64,000 nt of DNA from Shinisaurus crocodilurus (GCA_021292165.1 CM037877.1:107135858-107199857), one strand, 5' to 3'; positions 10,353-22,475 are shown, counted from the stretch's first letter. Translations and numbers: made by a program. Notes: a model not told the origin generated them from the letters alone.

Positions 10353-12985
10353 ATTTAAATACTGTCTGGAAACTTGAATTGGTTGAACATGCAGTGCTAG
10401 ATTCTTGAAGAGGATTAGCCAAAGTATGCACATAAACACACCTTTTGGGAGAAAATATGTTCAAAAATATGCATCCTGTGGAAAAAAAATATCTTCAAAA
10501 TGATGTATTTAAATGTGCAGATTTTTTTTAAAAAAAATACAGATTAATGTGGATGTGGGACTGAACAAATGTATGAATGACCATGTGCAAAAGTGCCATT
10601 GACTGGAAACAGGCTGGTCCATTGTTCCTTACTCCTGACATTCAGAAAGATGCCTAAGATTCCAATTCTGTATCCAGAAACCAGAGAGTAAGCCCCAGTG
10701 AACTCAATGAGCATAAATGCTACATCTGAGTATAAATGCTTAAGATTGCACTGTAAATTTCTCTATTTACTAGACCTTCTGGAGGGAACTAAAGGCTGTA
10801 GTAGTGGCAGCTGCCTGCAATTTCCAATGTGATCCCTCATTTATTTTTGTTGGTTTAAGTGTAACATATTTTAAATATGTGAGAGATAGATAGATAGATA
10901 GAATTTATTTATTAATATTATTATTCACCACCATCTTTTATCCAGCACTATTGTCTACGAAGTACAATAGAGTCCTTCCGCCATAACATTTCCTTGTCAG
11001 AGATTGTTCTTCTTTCCACTCTCCAGGAAATACTAAATGAAGCCAAGAGAAGGTAATTTGCTGTAAGGCCACCCATCGAGTTCAGGTTGTACTCCAATTC
11101 TGCACCCACTGCCTATGCTGTTGCATAATTAAAATAGAAACTCACAAAACAGGGCTTTCAACATGATAAATACTGTATTAGTGAAGATGCCATAAATATA
11201 AAATGGTCACAAAATGGCTTACTCCTAGCAAAACCATGGATGGCCAACTTCCGTATTCCTAAGAGCCACTCTCTTCTTCAGACAGAAGTGCAGGGTCCAG
11301 GAGTACATTTTGCTGTACAATACAACCTCTTCATTGGTGGTTGAACAATATAATAAAATTCATGCCACCCACTTGAACGTGCTATAATTCTGTAACACAT
11401 GCACTCAGCACAACAGCATTATGTACAAAGAGTGGTGTAAGATTAAAGCATGGAATAATCAACAGCCTATGGGAAAGCATTTGTTTTCACACTAATGTTA
11501 CATCAGTCCTTTGAGTTTTGTACACAATGCTGCTGTCACTCCAGAATTGTAACACCTTTACCCTTGGGTTTGTATATATAAACTAAGATGTCAGAAGCTG
11601 TTCCATCCCAAGTATTCCAATGACACTTGCTTACACAGCCATGAAACCCCAAGGAATTTAGGCACACCCTCTTGCTCCCTTGCTTGGTTCACTCATGTGA
11701 CTGATACTATGTATTTGCAGAAAGGTCTTCCCTGTTCTTCTCTGCATTGCCAAGAAAGGGGCCATGTTATTTACATTCACACAAACTTACAGTCCCATGA
11801 CCTTCCAGGTCCATGGAAAAGTCTGTGCATGTTAACTACTAGCTTGTGGTGAACTTGTGCATATCATCTAAATCCACATGCAGGACTCAGGTTTTGACAA
11901 GCTATCATCAACATTGCTTTCTAAGGAGATGCACACAACCAAACTACCAGCAGTCTGAGAGGCAACATGCATAGGCTTTTCCAGCCTTTTTCTGATGGCT
12001 GCCTAAGATGATAACTTCTGAAATTGCTTTGACCCCCCCCCTGCTATGCACACACACACACACACACACACACCACAGAGGAGTTAAATCAGAAATGAGA
12101 GGAGTGAAATCAGAAATTGAGGCAAGCTGAAATTGAGAAGAGATGGCCAATGGTCTTTAAGATCATTCGCACAACTGTTGGCTCCACTGTTACGTGGATC
12201 GGCTCACTGTGGTGAGAACTAAAAAAGCCTCACAGGGTTGGTTTTCCCGTTTCAGTGTGGGCCTTTTGCTTCTTTATTGTAGTAGCCTGATCTTGCAGAA
12301 GCAGCTGCTATGTTTGAGCCGCATGATACGCCATAGGAAATTACAATGCTCTGTGTCCCTATTCAATATTATATTTTAACAAAGGAAATGATTAGCAAAG
12401 ACATAAATAGATATTCCAGAAGCAAAAAAGGAATCAATCTATTTTTTGCCCTCAACTGTTTTGCATCCTTTGACAAAGTAAAGAACAAGCAAGTATAGAA
12501 TAAAACATCTGACTGGGTCTCTCTACAGCGAGTATTTTTTAATTAGCCAATATTTTTCAAACTGCAAGTTAACTCTTTGGTGGAAAAAGCCATAATCTCC
12601 AATGGATAGAAGGCATAATTATAATCATTACTGTGAGACTAGAACAGATCTTTTAAAAGCAGGAGTTATTCCTTGGCCACATTTTCAAACTGAGAATTTG
12701 TTTTTTTCAGTATAGATATATGGAAAATCAGTTTCTCTAATATTTGGACAGAAATTATTTTATTATACAGTACTCAGGGGCAAAAAAACCCACTGAGAGT
12801 ATGTTTTTCTTTAGTTCCTGCTTTTCCCCCTTTCTTTTTTGTTGTTGTTATATTATAAATAAAAACAATGAAAAATGTAATAATAAAAAAGGAAACTATT
12901 GGGGAGGGGGAATCAACAGTGGCCAGAATCCCAGATTTAAGTTAAAAATGCCCCAGTTCATTACTCCCATCACCAGGATGCTTTA
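10353..12985. other. Unique DNA with short microsatellites; no gene seen
   Basis: Holds a short GATA repeat near 10884-10901 and a (CA)n at about 12050-12073. The rest is AT-rich unique sequence with no convincing frame. Confidence 0.6.
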
Positions 12986-13060
12986 GGACACCTTTCCCCA
13001 ACCTGGTGCCTCCAGATGTGTTGGATGGCAACTCCTATCATGCCCATGGAAAATGGGAGG
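12986..13060. repeat. hAT MITE fragment
   Basis: CCTTTCCCCAACCTGGTGCC followed by TCCAGATGTGTTGGATGGCA is one half of the same palindromic MITE family seen whole at 41313-41448. Confidence 0.55.
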
Positions 13061-13164
13061 ATTGGAAAAACAAGAACCATACCTAGAACCCTGTAGGGGG
13101 GGGGGGTTCTCTCCAGCACTGCCACCACCTATGGGGAAACTGATCCTTCACTGGACAATCCCAC

Positions 13165-13678
13165 CTCTTCATTTATTTTATTTCTTTATTACAGTTTGAA
13201 TCCCTGCAATAACTAATATTCTCTGGGCGGATTACAAATAATAAAAAACAATTAAAAAGCTCCACATATAGCACATTGTAGTAATCCAACCGGGAGGTTA
13301 CCAGAGCGTGGATAACTGTTGCCAAGTTCTCTCTGTCCAGATAGAGCCTCAGCTGGTATATCAACCTAAGCTTATAAAAGGCTGCTCCTGGCCACCTGGG
13401 CCTCAAATGACAGTGATGGATCTAGGAGCAACCCCAAGCTGTGTGCCTGATCTTTCAGGGGGAGTGCAACCCCTCCAGGGAAGACTGAATGCCATTTAAC
13501 CAGGCAGATGAACCACATGCTAACAGTACCCCCATCTTGTCTGGATTGAGCTTCAGTTTGTTGGCCCTCATCCAGTCCATTACCCTGCCCAGGCACTGAT
13601 TCAGGACATCCACTGCCTCACCTGGATTTGATGTAAAGGAGATGTAGAGCTTGGTCATTGTCATTGACATATTGATGG
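13165..13678 (-). pseudogene. CR1/L2-clade LINE reverse-transcriptase fragment, 3' part
   Basis: On the minus strand, read from 13678 down in shifting frames: DDTQ-like region (degraded to VNDND), LYISFTS, then MRANKLKLNPDK, LGLLLDPSLSFEAQV, and LATVIHALVTSRLDYYN. These are the palm and thumb segments of L2/CR1-type reverse transcriptase downstream of the catalytic YADD. The 3' UTR tail is at about 13165-13260. Several frameshifts are present. The upstream continuation (revealed by CGLRCHQ on the minus strand) lies at 15187-15235, separated by a hAT insertion. Confidence 0.85.
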
Positions 13679-15186
13679 CAGGGATGGGGACTCGGACTCC
13701 AGGACTCGTGAGTCAGACTGAGTCCCGCCTGTGACTCGAGTCGCACTTGAGTCCCAATATTTTTAATGGGACTCGAGACTCGACTCGGGACTCGAGACCA
13801 AGGACTCGTCAACATCCCTGCTTGATGCCACCTGCAGGTGCTGTCTGGACCTAGTAGTTGCAGTAACAATCCAAGTTTATTTTTTAAAATCATTTTCCTA
13901 ATGCAACCTTTCAGACATTTTGGGTTTGGCTGCCTCTCCCTGCCTGTTTGGGGTTCCCAGCCTCCTCTGCCTGCCTGGTTATTTTGGGTTTGTCTGCCTG
14001 GTCTTTTCTTGTCAAAATCAGTGGCAGAGTTTTGAGATAAAAAGGCACACTTGCAGGGATGGGGACTCGGACTCGACGACTCGACTCGCGAGTCCGACTG
14101 AGTCCCCCCTTTGACTCGAGTCGAGTCCCACTCGAGTCCCAATTTTTTCAATGGGACTCGAGACTCGACTCGGGACTCGAGCCCAATGACTCCGCCACCG
14201 CCGCCACCGCCGCCACTCACGTCACCACCGTCGCTGTCTCCCTCGCCGCCACCCGCTCGCAGCTACCGCCGCTGCCATCACACGCCATGCCGCCATCACG
14301 CCGCCACCACCACCGCACTCAGCCGCCCGCGCCGGTCCCGTCATCACTTCCGGCGCGGCGGAAGTGACGCGCCGGGACCCTGCTCCGGCGCGCTTGGCCG
14401 CCGCCGCTTTAAACAGAGGCATACAGTGGCATACGATGGCGGCGGCATACGATGGCGGCTGCTGCGAGTGGGTGGCGGCGAGGGAGATGGCGGCGAGCAG
14501 GAGGCGGTGGCGGCGAGGCGGCGGCAGCAGCGGCGAGGCGGCGGCGGCGGCAACTCGAGCGGCACGGAGAACACTCTCCGCGCCACTCAGAAGAGCGAGA
14601 TCGGGCCGCGCCGCCGCCACGGAGAACTACAAACCCAGGGAGGGCTCGTAATGCGTCCCTGGTGTGCAGCGGCGGCGGCAGGAGCAGGGACGAGGGAAGG
14701 ACCCGCCTATGGTAAGTGGGGGCGGCGGCGGCCGTGGCCCATGGAGGGAGCGGGAGGGTCTCCGCGGGAGGAAGGGCAGCTCTTCTTCCTCTCGCGGAGA
14801 CCCTCCCACTCCCTCCATGGGCCGCCGCTTTGGGAGTGACTCGGGACTCGTGACTCGACTCGAGTCACCATTTTGGACCTTGGACTCGAGACTCGACTCG
14901 AGACTCAGGTCCAAAGACTCGTGACTCGACTCGTGACTCGAGGCCAAGGACTCTTCAACATCCCTGCACACTTGTGCCTAGAATTTATTTAAGCCACACA
15001 TCTGAAGTAGCCTTATTTTGTTGGGGAAAAACCCCATGGATTTTAATAGGGACTCGTGGAGTCAGCTTTGGGAGTGACTCATGACTCACCAATTTGGACC
15101 AAGGACTCGGACTCGGACTCGAGACTCGGGTCCAAAGACTCGTGACTCGACTCGTGACTCGAGAACAAGGACTCTTCAACATCCCT
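13679..15186. mobile_element. hAT MITE with ACTCG subterminal arrays, inserted in a LINE
   Basis: Starts CAGGGATGGGGACTCGG and ends ACTCTTCAACATCCCTG, giving CAGGGATG/CATCCCTG ends. The left flank ATTGATGG (13671-13678) is repeated after the right end with one base added (ATTTGATGG, 15188-15196). The LINE reading CHQY is split exactly there. Subterminal DNA is packed with GACTCG/ACTCGA repeats on both sides. An inner CAACATCCCTG at 13810-13820 could be an additional internal end. Part of the interior (14054-14966) is a younger copy of the same family. No transposase is seen. Confidence 0.78.
14054..14966. mobile_element. Nested hAT MITE (ACTCG family) with GC-rich core
   Basis: Ends CAGGGATGGGGACTCGG and CAACATCCCTG, with an exact 8-bp duplication CACACTTG at 14046-14053 and 14967-14974. 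About 130 bp on the left and 130 bp on the right are arrays of ACTCG hexamers, plausible transposase-binding repeats. The core (about 14185-14830) is very GC- and CpG-rich, with many GGCGGC runs, and carries the module CACTTCCGGCGCGGCGGAAG at 14346-14365, followed by TGACGCGCC. A near-perfect inverted repeat (CGGGAGGGTCTCCGCGGGAG and its complement) surrounds 14751-14815. Long frames across this core are composition artefacts. Confidence 0.9.
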
Positions 15187-15240
15187 GAATTTGATGGCAC
15201 CTCAGTCCACATCCACAGGAAACCAATGGGGTTTCTTATT
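15187..15240 (-). pseudogene. Upstream end of the split LINE reverse transcriptase
   Basis: Minus-strand CGLRCHQ at the junction is the residue block just before the catalytic Y-DD of L2/CR1 reverse transcriptase and continues across the hAT insertion into 13678. Beyond about 15240 homology is no longer visible. Confidence 0.65.
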
Positions 15241-16345
15241 TATCGCAAATACTTCTATTTCAGGGCCTAAGGAACTCTCTGCCACTATAACTCAAGAGTT
15301 CCACAAGCTGACCCTTTTCTGCTGCCACCAATTCTCTTAGAATACTTTAAAACCTCCTAGTAGCTGGTATAAGAGACTTAGGCATGAGATGAGCACCAAC
15401 ACTAGAGACAAGATGAACTATTAAACAATTTATTAAAGGAATATTTTGTACATAAGGGATTACTAATTTTTACTTTGGGGTTTTCAAAAGACTGCTTAGT
15501 GACAATTGTTCAGGACTCAAGAGACACTGTTGCTGCTACAAGGCCCTTAATGACTTCTTTTACCTCAGACCAAATTCCCAAAACTGCCACCCCAGCCAAC
15601 TACCCTCACAACCAGGTCCAGCTCCTGGGTACAATCTTTCTCTGACTCCCAAAGCTCCTCCTGCTGTGCTACTGGCTGCTTGGACAGTCTATTTTGGGTT
15701 TTTACTGCCTGCTTGAGTAACGTTCTTCTAGCAAGATCTTAGGACAGCCTCCTGGCATAACACAGCCACCTGCTCCCTAGTCCTGTTCTTCACTGTGGTT
15801 CTCCCACAGAGAAGGAATAGCTTAATATTCAGGCCTTAGCTATTCACTTTCCCCTCAGCTTTCTCCTAATCCTTCCATAACACCACACTCCAACCAGCAG
15901 CCCACCGACTGACTCCTTAACTGTCAGCTATCAACTCTTCAACTGTCATTTTCCAACTGCTCTTTTCTACTAGCTAGAATCCACAGCCAATCAGAATTGA
16001 ATTTACTTGATCCAGGCCCTATCCAACATTATTCAAAGTGATTCTCTCTCTCTCTCTCCCCTTCAGAATATCACTAAGCAACTGCTACACAGGCCTTTGA
16101 CAGTAAGAAAACAAGGCCTCAGGTCTACTCAGAGACACTGTAGCCTCACAGAGGTCTCACAGAGTAAACATTACATAACAACAACAGTTACATACAGGGC
16201 ATTTCTTCACAAACCCTAACCCATCCCCATCCCAAGAACCATCCCATTTTCTTTGTTGACTCACTAGTGCTATTCATTATTGGCAGGAGGACTAGGAGCA
16301 GTGAATCCAATGTATTTTGGGTTTTCATTTTAGTTGTGCAGCATG
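15241..16345. other. Unique DNA, nothing recognised
   Basis: No frame or repeat recognised. A short TC run lies near 16044-16058. Confidence 0.6.
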
Positions 16346-16349
16346 CTAA

Positions 16350-16482
16350 CTTGCAAGTTTATTTATTATTACATTTATTTATACAGCACCATCAGTGTGC
16401 ATGTGCTTTACAGTGTTCCACAAGGAAAGAGTGGACAAGTCTCAGAACACCTGATCTAAAAACAACAACAACAACAACAACA
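16350..16482 (-). repeat. LINE tail fragment and (AAC)n
   Basis: TTTATTTATACAGCACCATC on the plus strand is a reversed CR1/L2-type tail. It is followed by seven or eight AAC units at about 16457-16481. Confidence 0.5.
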
Positions 16483-16884
16483 GACAAAAGAGAAGAAAAG
16501 AGGTGAGGTGAGGGCGAGATGTGTACATCATGGAGCACATTCTGGTGAAAATAGTGGCTTAAGACACAACCAACCAACCAACAAAAAACATCAAATGCTA
16601 GATGGGGTGAATATAAATGATTTTCAAACAGCTCCTTTCAGAATTGATATGAAGCACAGATGAATTTAGCATTCTCTCAATGAAATTCCACACCAGTGTT
16701 AAGAACCTGGCTTAATCTAACCCAACTCCCCTTTGTACCTGCTGAAAGCAAATCACAAAGTAACAGGAAACCCCTGTTATATAGCTTGAAATTGCAGCCA
16801 GGAGGACTTACCAGCTTCTGTATCAAAACAGTCTGACAGTATCTTATTCCAGATTTCTTCATGAACCATGACACCAAGGCATGA

Positions 16885-16969
16885 TTGTAAGCCTGCGGGC
16901 AGGGACTGTCTTGTTAATTGTTGTAAACCGCCCAGAGAGCTTCGGCTATTGGGCGGTATAAAAATGAAA

Positions 16970-17001
<32 letters not shown>

Positions 17002-17002
17002 A
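16885..17002 (+). repeat. CR1/L2-clade LINE 3' UTR
   Basis: GATTGTAAGCCTGCGGGCAG, then AACCGCCCAGAGAGCTTCGG and a TAAATAAATAAA tail. Nearly identical to 18017-18114. Confidence 0.75.
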
Positions 17003-17620
17003 AGGCATGGAGAAGGAACCATTGTGTAAACTCTATACCTAGTCACACAGCAATGAATCCTTGCCTGAAAATGCTGATATCAGTACTACAGCTGGGGAAT
17101 ATCAATACTACAGCTACATTCTTCCTCATGCATGCATTTTATGAAATAGCATATTTTTAAAATGAGCAATCTGATAATAATTCAAATGTGTAATTGGATG
17201 AAATTCACGTATTCTGAAAAATGGAGCATATAGAGATAATCAAAACACCCTTGGCAGAACTTCCACCTCACCCCACCTTGTTGGTCATCTTGTTACCTTG
17301 CCAAGTGGTGAAGAAAGTTATACCACATGCAAGGGGGAACAGTGACAAAATGTTGCACTGATGAATGCTCCTGTTCAGGGTTCCAACGGGCCAGCCATAA
17401 TAACCTCTTCAAGGATACTCCATTCCATCCCCCCGTTTTCCATTTCCCCCGACTCCAACAGTCACCCTGCATTCTGTGGCCACTGAGCATGCTCAATCCT
17501 CACTGGGGTTTTTTCTTTAAAAAAAAAAATCTACTTCTGTCACCTCCCTGGGTGGTACTGTTTTGGCTACACAAATGAGTGGAATTTGGACTGTGTGTTT
17601 CTGTGTGTCTGTTCCACACC
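17003..17620. other. Unique DNA, nothing recognised
   Basis: No gene or repeat identified. Confidence 0.6.
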
Positions 17621-17621
17621 A

Positions 17622-18437
17622 GGGATGGATGAGAATTTTGTTTGGTTTGTGTGTGCTTTATACAAATTTACCAAAATTTGCAAATTTCTTCTAAAACAGG
17701 ATGGAAAGAATGTGAAATTTAAAAAAAAAAATCAAATACAGGAGAAACCAAAACTTGAGATCATTTTTTTTTCTTTGTAATATGGCAGAAACAAAAAAAT
17801 GACATTCTCACCCAGGCACAGGGCTTTGAGGGCTTAGCTCCCTCATGGCGGCGGCTCCTCTCTCAACTGTCACCACAGCGGCCATTCCAGCAGGCTGAAA
17901 GGAGGGAGATGAGAGAGAGCGCAGGGCCATTCCACCAGCCCTGCCAGGAGTATTAATTAATATTCCCCCTTCTTCCCTCCCCATTCTTTTTTCCTTGTGT
18001 GTCGTGTCTTTTTAGATTGTAAGCCTGCGGGCAGGGACTGTCCTTGTTAATTGCTGTAAACCGCCCAGAGAGCTTCAGCTATTGGGCGGTATAAAAATGA
18101 AATAAATAAATAAAAGTCTGGGTTTGAATCCCTGTGTATTCAACCACAACTGTGGTGCTGAATTAGGGTTGCCACCTCATTATTATTTTTTACAAGCTCC
18201 TCATCTTTAACAGCTACATGGCAGGCAGGTGCAACATGGCCCTCTGCATGCTGGGAAAAGCTGTAGTACCTACTGAATTTGTACAGATGGGTGAAAATTT
18301 CATTTTGGTTTGGTTCTGATATGAATTTACCAAAACTCAGAAATTGCTTCATATTCAGGATGAAAAGATTGTGTGATTTTTAAAAAAGAAATTGAATGTG
18401 TGAGAGAACAAAACTGACAGATTCATCCATCCTTAGT
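17622..18437 (-). repeat. Composite repeat with terminal direct units, copy 1
   Basis: Reverse-orientation copy of the family at 34617-35130 and 46915-47403. A terminal unit (about 17622-17805, CAGGGATGGATGAGAATTTT start) and a second unit in the same orientation (about 18286-18437) flank a middle with GGGTTTGAATCCCTGTG, CTGAATTAGGGTTGCCACCT and CAGCTACATGGCAGGCAGG. The copy is lengthened by foreign inserts at about 17830-18010 and by a LINE tail (18011-18114). Confidence 0.6.
18011..18114 (+). repeat. CR1/L2-clade LINE 3' UTR nested in composite repeat
   Basis: Same sequence as 16885-17002, with an AAATAAATAAATAAA tail. Confidence 0.75.
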
Positions 18438-19100
18438 ATCTCTATATATACACACAAAATGGTATCAGGTACAGATGTATGATAAATGATAAGTTAGCAA
18501 CCACCTTTTAATTTCAGTACTAATCTAATGAAGAAGGAGTTCACATTATTGAAGCTCCTTGAAATATTATACTCCTCTACTGCTCTCTCAAAAAGTTCTC
18601 AAAATAATTCACAACAAAAATGTCACTAAAACGTAATATCTATTGATCCTGATATTTTAAAAGACCCTAATTAAGTTGTACTTCACATCAAATGGGCAGT
18701 TAGACAAGCCTTTATCATGAAATCACTTTTACATCAGGCTGCCATTGACATTTCAGAAACTTCCGATGGAGACTGCTAGTATGGCTGGGTGGCCAACAGC
18801 ACATTACACCATGGATCTCCATGGTCTTCTTGACCAAATTTAAAAGGTTTGGCTTGTATCCTACAAAGTTCTCAAAGAGTTTGGCTTATCATACTCAAGT
18901 TGGCCCTCATTTGCTGGTTCTTTCACTCACCCACCCTCACTGTACTGTTAGAGGCCCACTAATAAGCATGTACTGTTAACCAAGGTGTGGGACTCAGGAA
19001 TGAGCATGGGGTTACACATCACCCCTGCTCCTGCCAATCCCCCACCCATATGCATAGAGAGGACATTTACACAGAACCTATCACCAAGCCAGATTCAAAT
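18438..19100. other. Unique DNA, nothing recognised
   Basis: No gene or repeat identified. Confidence 0.6.
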
Positions 19101-19104
19101 TTTT

Positions 19105-19175
19105 GTTGTTGTTGTTGTTTTCATTTATATACTGTTCAATAGCTGAAGCTCTCTGGGCGGTTCAAAACAATTCAC
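19105..19175 (-). repeat. LINE tail fragment
   Basis: TTTCATTTATATACTGTTCA and GCTCTCTGGGCGGTTCAAAA form a reversed CR1/L2 3' UTR, preceded by a short GTT run. Confidence 0.55.
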
Positions 19176-19228
19176 GAAAACACGGGCTTCCCTGTGGCCC
19201 TGCTTTCCCTCTCATATCCAAGGGCGGG

Positions 19229-19470
19229 GTGGGGGCAGTCCAACTGGAGCAGGCTCTTAAGTTCCCTCTGCCTACTCCTGCCTCTTTTGCTCTTCTTCTT
19301 CCCCACAGGGCCGTTGATGTCAGTTAGCCCTGTGTGGGGGGCAGTCCAACTGGAGCAGGCCCTGATGTTCCCCTTGCCTGCTCCTGCCTCCTTCGCTCCT
19401 TCTTCTTTCCCACAGGGCTGTTCATGTCAATTAGCCCTGTGGGTGGGGGGCAGTCCAACTGGAGCAGGCC
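19229..19470. repeat. Tandem repeat of about 107 bp, 2.2 copies
   Basis: GCAGTCCAACTGGAGCAGG starts at 19235, 19341 and 19450 (periods 106 and 109). Each unit contains CTGCTCCTGCCTC and CACAGGGCNGTT blocks. Copies are about 85-90 percent alike by eye. Confidence 0.85.
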
Positions 19471-19474
19471 CAAA

Positions 19475-20800
19475 TGAATCTAGGAACTCAAACTCAGGGC
19501 CTGAGTATAAATTGTTGCAAGAAACACTGGTGTAAAGTGTTCCCATGGCAAACAGGTAAAATGTAGAAGTAATGCAGGCATGGCCTGTATACATCTTTAT
19601 ACACCTGTGTACAGGCATCTGGCCCAATCAGGTCTCCCCAGATATCTGTTCACAGGCAATTAAAGATGCATTTATTACTTGCACACTGCCTGCTTCTGTG
19701 GTGGGAAATACTGAGGCAGTGATCATGCGTGGGCATCCCTCACTTGGAGAACTTAGTTTTAAGTTCTCGTTAAGGGTGTAGGAGCTTTACCCACTCATTT
19801 TGACATGGGTGGGTAATGGTCACACATAACCTCAACCCCAAGTAGAGGTATACAATGTGATTCACACCCATGATAATAGGGGGCAGTAGACAGGCGTACC
19901 ACTATTCTGCAGCCCAATTCTTAATGGGTGGTTCCATTGTACATCTGCATAACCTCCTTGGAAGCAACATAGAACATTTTCTTCTTCCCTTTGGGCTGGA
20001 GGTCTTGTTAAGAGGAACAATCCCCTTAAAGCAATGGCTGTCAGGAGGTATGGCTGCAATGTTTTCCATCTGCCTCATTCATAAGCAACAGTCCTCAAAA
20101 CAAAAAAGCAAACAAACAGATTTATAGAGGACTAATAAAACTATCTCATTATGCATCTTCTCGCTCCGTCTTGAATCAGCAGTTCCAGAATGTCCCCTGG
20201 GAAAAGAGCAAATAAGACCATACTTACAATGTTCCTCTTTCCCCCTGAGCTTGGCTAGAAGAACTAACATACTCTTGTATATAAAAACAAATTAGAAAGG
20301 AAACAGAAAACAAATCTAACACATGGTAGCCAGGCAAAATGCTGGCGTGGAATTGCAGCTCAGAGCGCGACAGCCCCAGATACGCATTTAGACATCTGTG
20401 ACAAGTATCATCTGTGTCCTCATCTGTGTCAAGCAATTGCCCTATTACGTGTTCGTGCAAGTGTACAAAACACACAAAGATACAAACTCTACTCCACACA
20501 TCTAGTTTATATCAGTCTGTGTGTGTTTTGCTTCGGACTCACTGCTTTTGCTGATGAAACTGAATTATGCATGTGAACACAATTCTAAAAATGCATATCC
20601 ACTTCAAGCTTGTGCATGAGTGGGTGAGAATATTCTGATTCAACAACAATTAGCTTGGGATTCTCAACATTAAAGGTTAAGGGCAACTAAGGTTAAGGTC
20701 AAATAAGATGTTTTAATTCAGGCCAGCACACCAATTCAGGCCTCGTGGATGCAACTCACTAGCTATGTAATGGCAGAAGCACACCAGGAGCTTGACAAAC
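19475..20800. other. Unique DNA, nothing recognised
   Basis: No coding frame with family features and no repeat identified. Confidence 0.6.
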
Positions 20801-20804
20801 TTTT

Positions 20805-20965
20805 TAAAAACTTTTATTTATTTATTTGACATATTTTTATGCCACTCCTCAGCCAAAAAGGCTCCCAGAGCAGCTTACATATAATCAATTAAATAAGACA
20901 GTCCCTGCCCACAGACTTACAATCTAAAAGACACGACACACAAGGAAAAAGGAATCGGGAGGGAA
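20805..20965 (-). repeat. LINE 3' end
   Basis: Plus-strand TTTATTTATTTATTTGACAT, CTCCCAGAGCAGCTTACAT and AGACAGTCCCTGCCCACAGA are the reverse complement of a CR1/L2 3' UTR. Confidence 0.65.
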
Positions 20966-21109
20966 GAAGGGGGGGACTGCTGCCTGCCTGGGACTGTATG
21001 AACAGGATGGTTAGCCAGGCATCTGGCTGGCTACTGTAGATGGCGGATGGGTTGTCTCCAATGTAGTGGGGAGGGATGGGGGAGAAAGACATTCAGGGTG
21101 CAATTCTCT

Positions 21110-21740
21110 GAGGCGTAACCATCCAAACTACAGGCATCCTATGCAGAGTGGGAAGAGTGCATAGGGGAAGGTCACCTCTTTGCTCTTCCCACTCTGCAAA
21201 ACTGCTAGAGTGCTGATTTCGGCTGTCTAACTGTGGCACTTCCGGAGAGGAAGGGAAGGAGGCTGAGGCCCCACCAGGATATGTTGTATCTTGGTGGTGC
21301 CAGTCTTCTCCCCTCCCTGCCCTGCAGAATGCCCATTAAACCCCTTCTCCAAAGTCATTTTGTGACCTCGGAGAAGCAGCCGGCAAAGTTCTTTCTGCAC
21401 CAGCTGTGAGGGACGAGGGTAGGGGGATCCCAGTGTGGACCCCCAGCTCCAAGGTTGGAAAATCGCTCCAACCTTGGAGCTGGGAATCCAAACAATCCTA
21501 TGCCCCCCTAGACACTGTCTAGGGGCCATAGGATTGCTCTGTCTGTTAAATTCATTAATGTGGACGAACCTAATTTTGCACTTTCAAACCACTATTTTGC
21601 ACTATTTCTAACCACAAATTCAGTTAGCATTCAAAATTTGCAGTTTCCTGAAATTTGCAATTAATGGCACAATCCTATGGCCCTCCAACCTTGTCTGGGG
21701 GGCCATAGGATTGGGCATAGAAGCTCCTGCAACCTTGGGA
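21110..21740. repeat. Hairpin-rich foldback repeat
   Basis: Contains two strong hairpins in tandem. At 21444-21482 CAGCTCCAAGGTTGGA pairs perfectly with its complement across 7 bases. At 21493-21536 CAATCCTATG...CTAGACA pairs with TGTCTAG...CATAGGATTG. A third copy of CAATCCTATGGCCC with its complement is at 21668-21713, and a reversed pair around GAGTGGGAAGAG sits at 21137-21204. Probably a palindromic MITE; ends are not resolved. Confidence 0.65.
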
Positions 21741-22029
21741 ATTTCTTCCAAGGACGCAGCACCGCAGTGAATGCAACATACACATGCATGCAGCATACAT
21801 CACAGTGTCACACTCAGTAGGGAGTTGTTATTGGTTGAAGTGCCTTTTTGAACATGCAAAGGGCCAAATTTGATGCAACATGAGGTGATCCATGACCAGT
21901 TCTCTCTTTTTCTCTTGTAAAATTAGCAACAGGAGATGAGGGCATCTGGACTGCAATTAGAGCTCTGAAGGGTTTGTCCCCATGCCATTGTCCTAATTTC
22001 CCACTCACTCCAAAATCTGCTATTTGCCC

Positions 22030-22352
22030 AGGGGAGGGAGGAATTCAGATCAAGAACCCTGTACGGCTCCGGTCCAATATATCTCAAGGAGCAACATCAA
22101 GTAGGCCGCTCAACAAGATCTGCTACAGACAGGCTTCTCCCTGTCCCATCAGCCAGATAAACCACGCTGGTGGGGACTAGGAGGAGGGCCTTTTCTGTGG
22201 CAGCCCCCAATTTATGGAACTCTCTCCCCAGTGACCTCCGCCATGCCCCTTCCTTGATTAGCTTCCGCCGTGCATTAAAAATGTGGCTTTTCAGGCAGGA
22301 ATATGGAGTGGGTTAGGATTTTTAAGTTTTGTTCTGTTTTTAATTGTGTTTT

Positions 22353-22389
<37 letters not shown>

Positions 22390-22475
22390 TGTATTTTATT
22401 GGATTGTAAATCGCTCAGAGTGGCCGGATGTCTGGCCAGATGGGCAATTCATAAATAGAATAAATAAATAAAATA
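22030..22475 (+). pseudogene. CR1/L2-clade LINE, C-terminus of reverse transcriptase and 3' UTR
   Basis: Around 22175-22290 the plus strand encodes, with frameshifts, GRAFSVAAPNLWNSLPSD and RALKMWLF, the conserved C-terminal block of L2/CR1 ORF2. It is followed by a 3' UTR with a (TG)n at 22357-22385, GATTGTAAATCGCTCAGAG and an AATAAATAAATAAA tail. 5'-truncated, dead copy. Confidence 0.8.

Noticed and set aside
14059..14971. 242-codon frame and other long frames
   Set aside because: Trinucleotide-rich GC core and ACTCG arrays lack stops by composition; translation is Ala/Pro/Arg runs.
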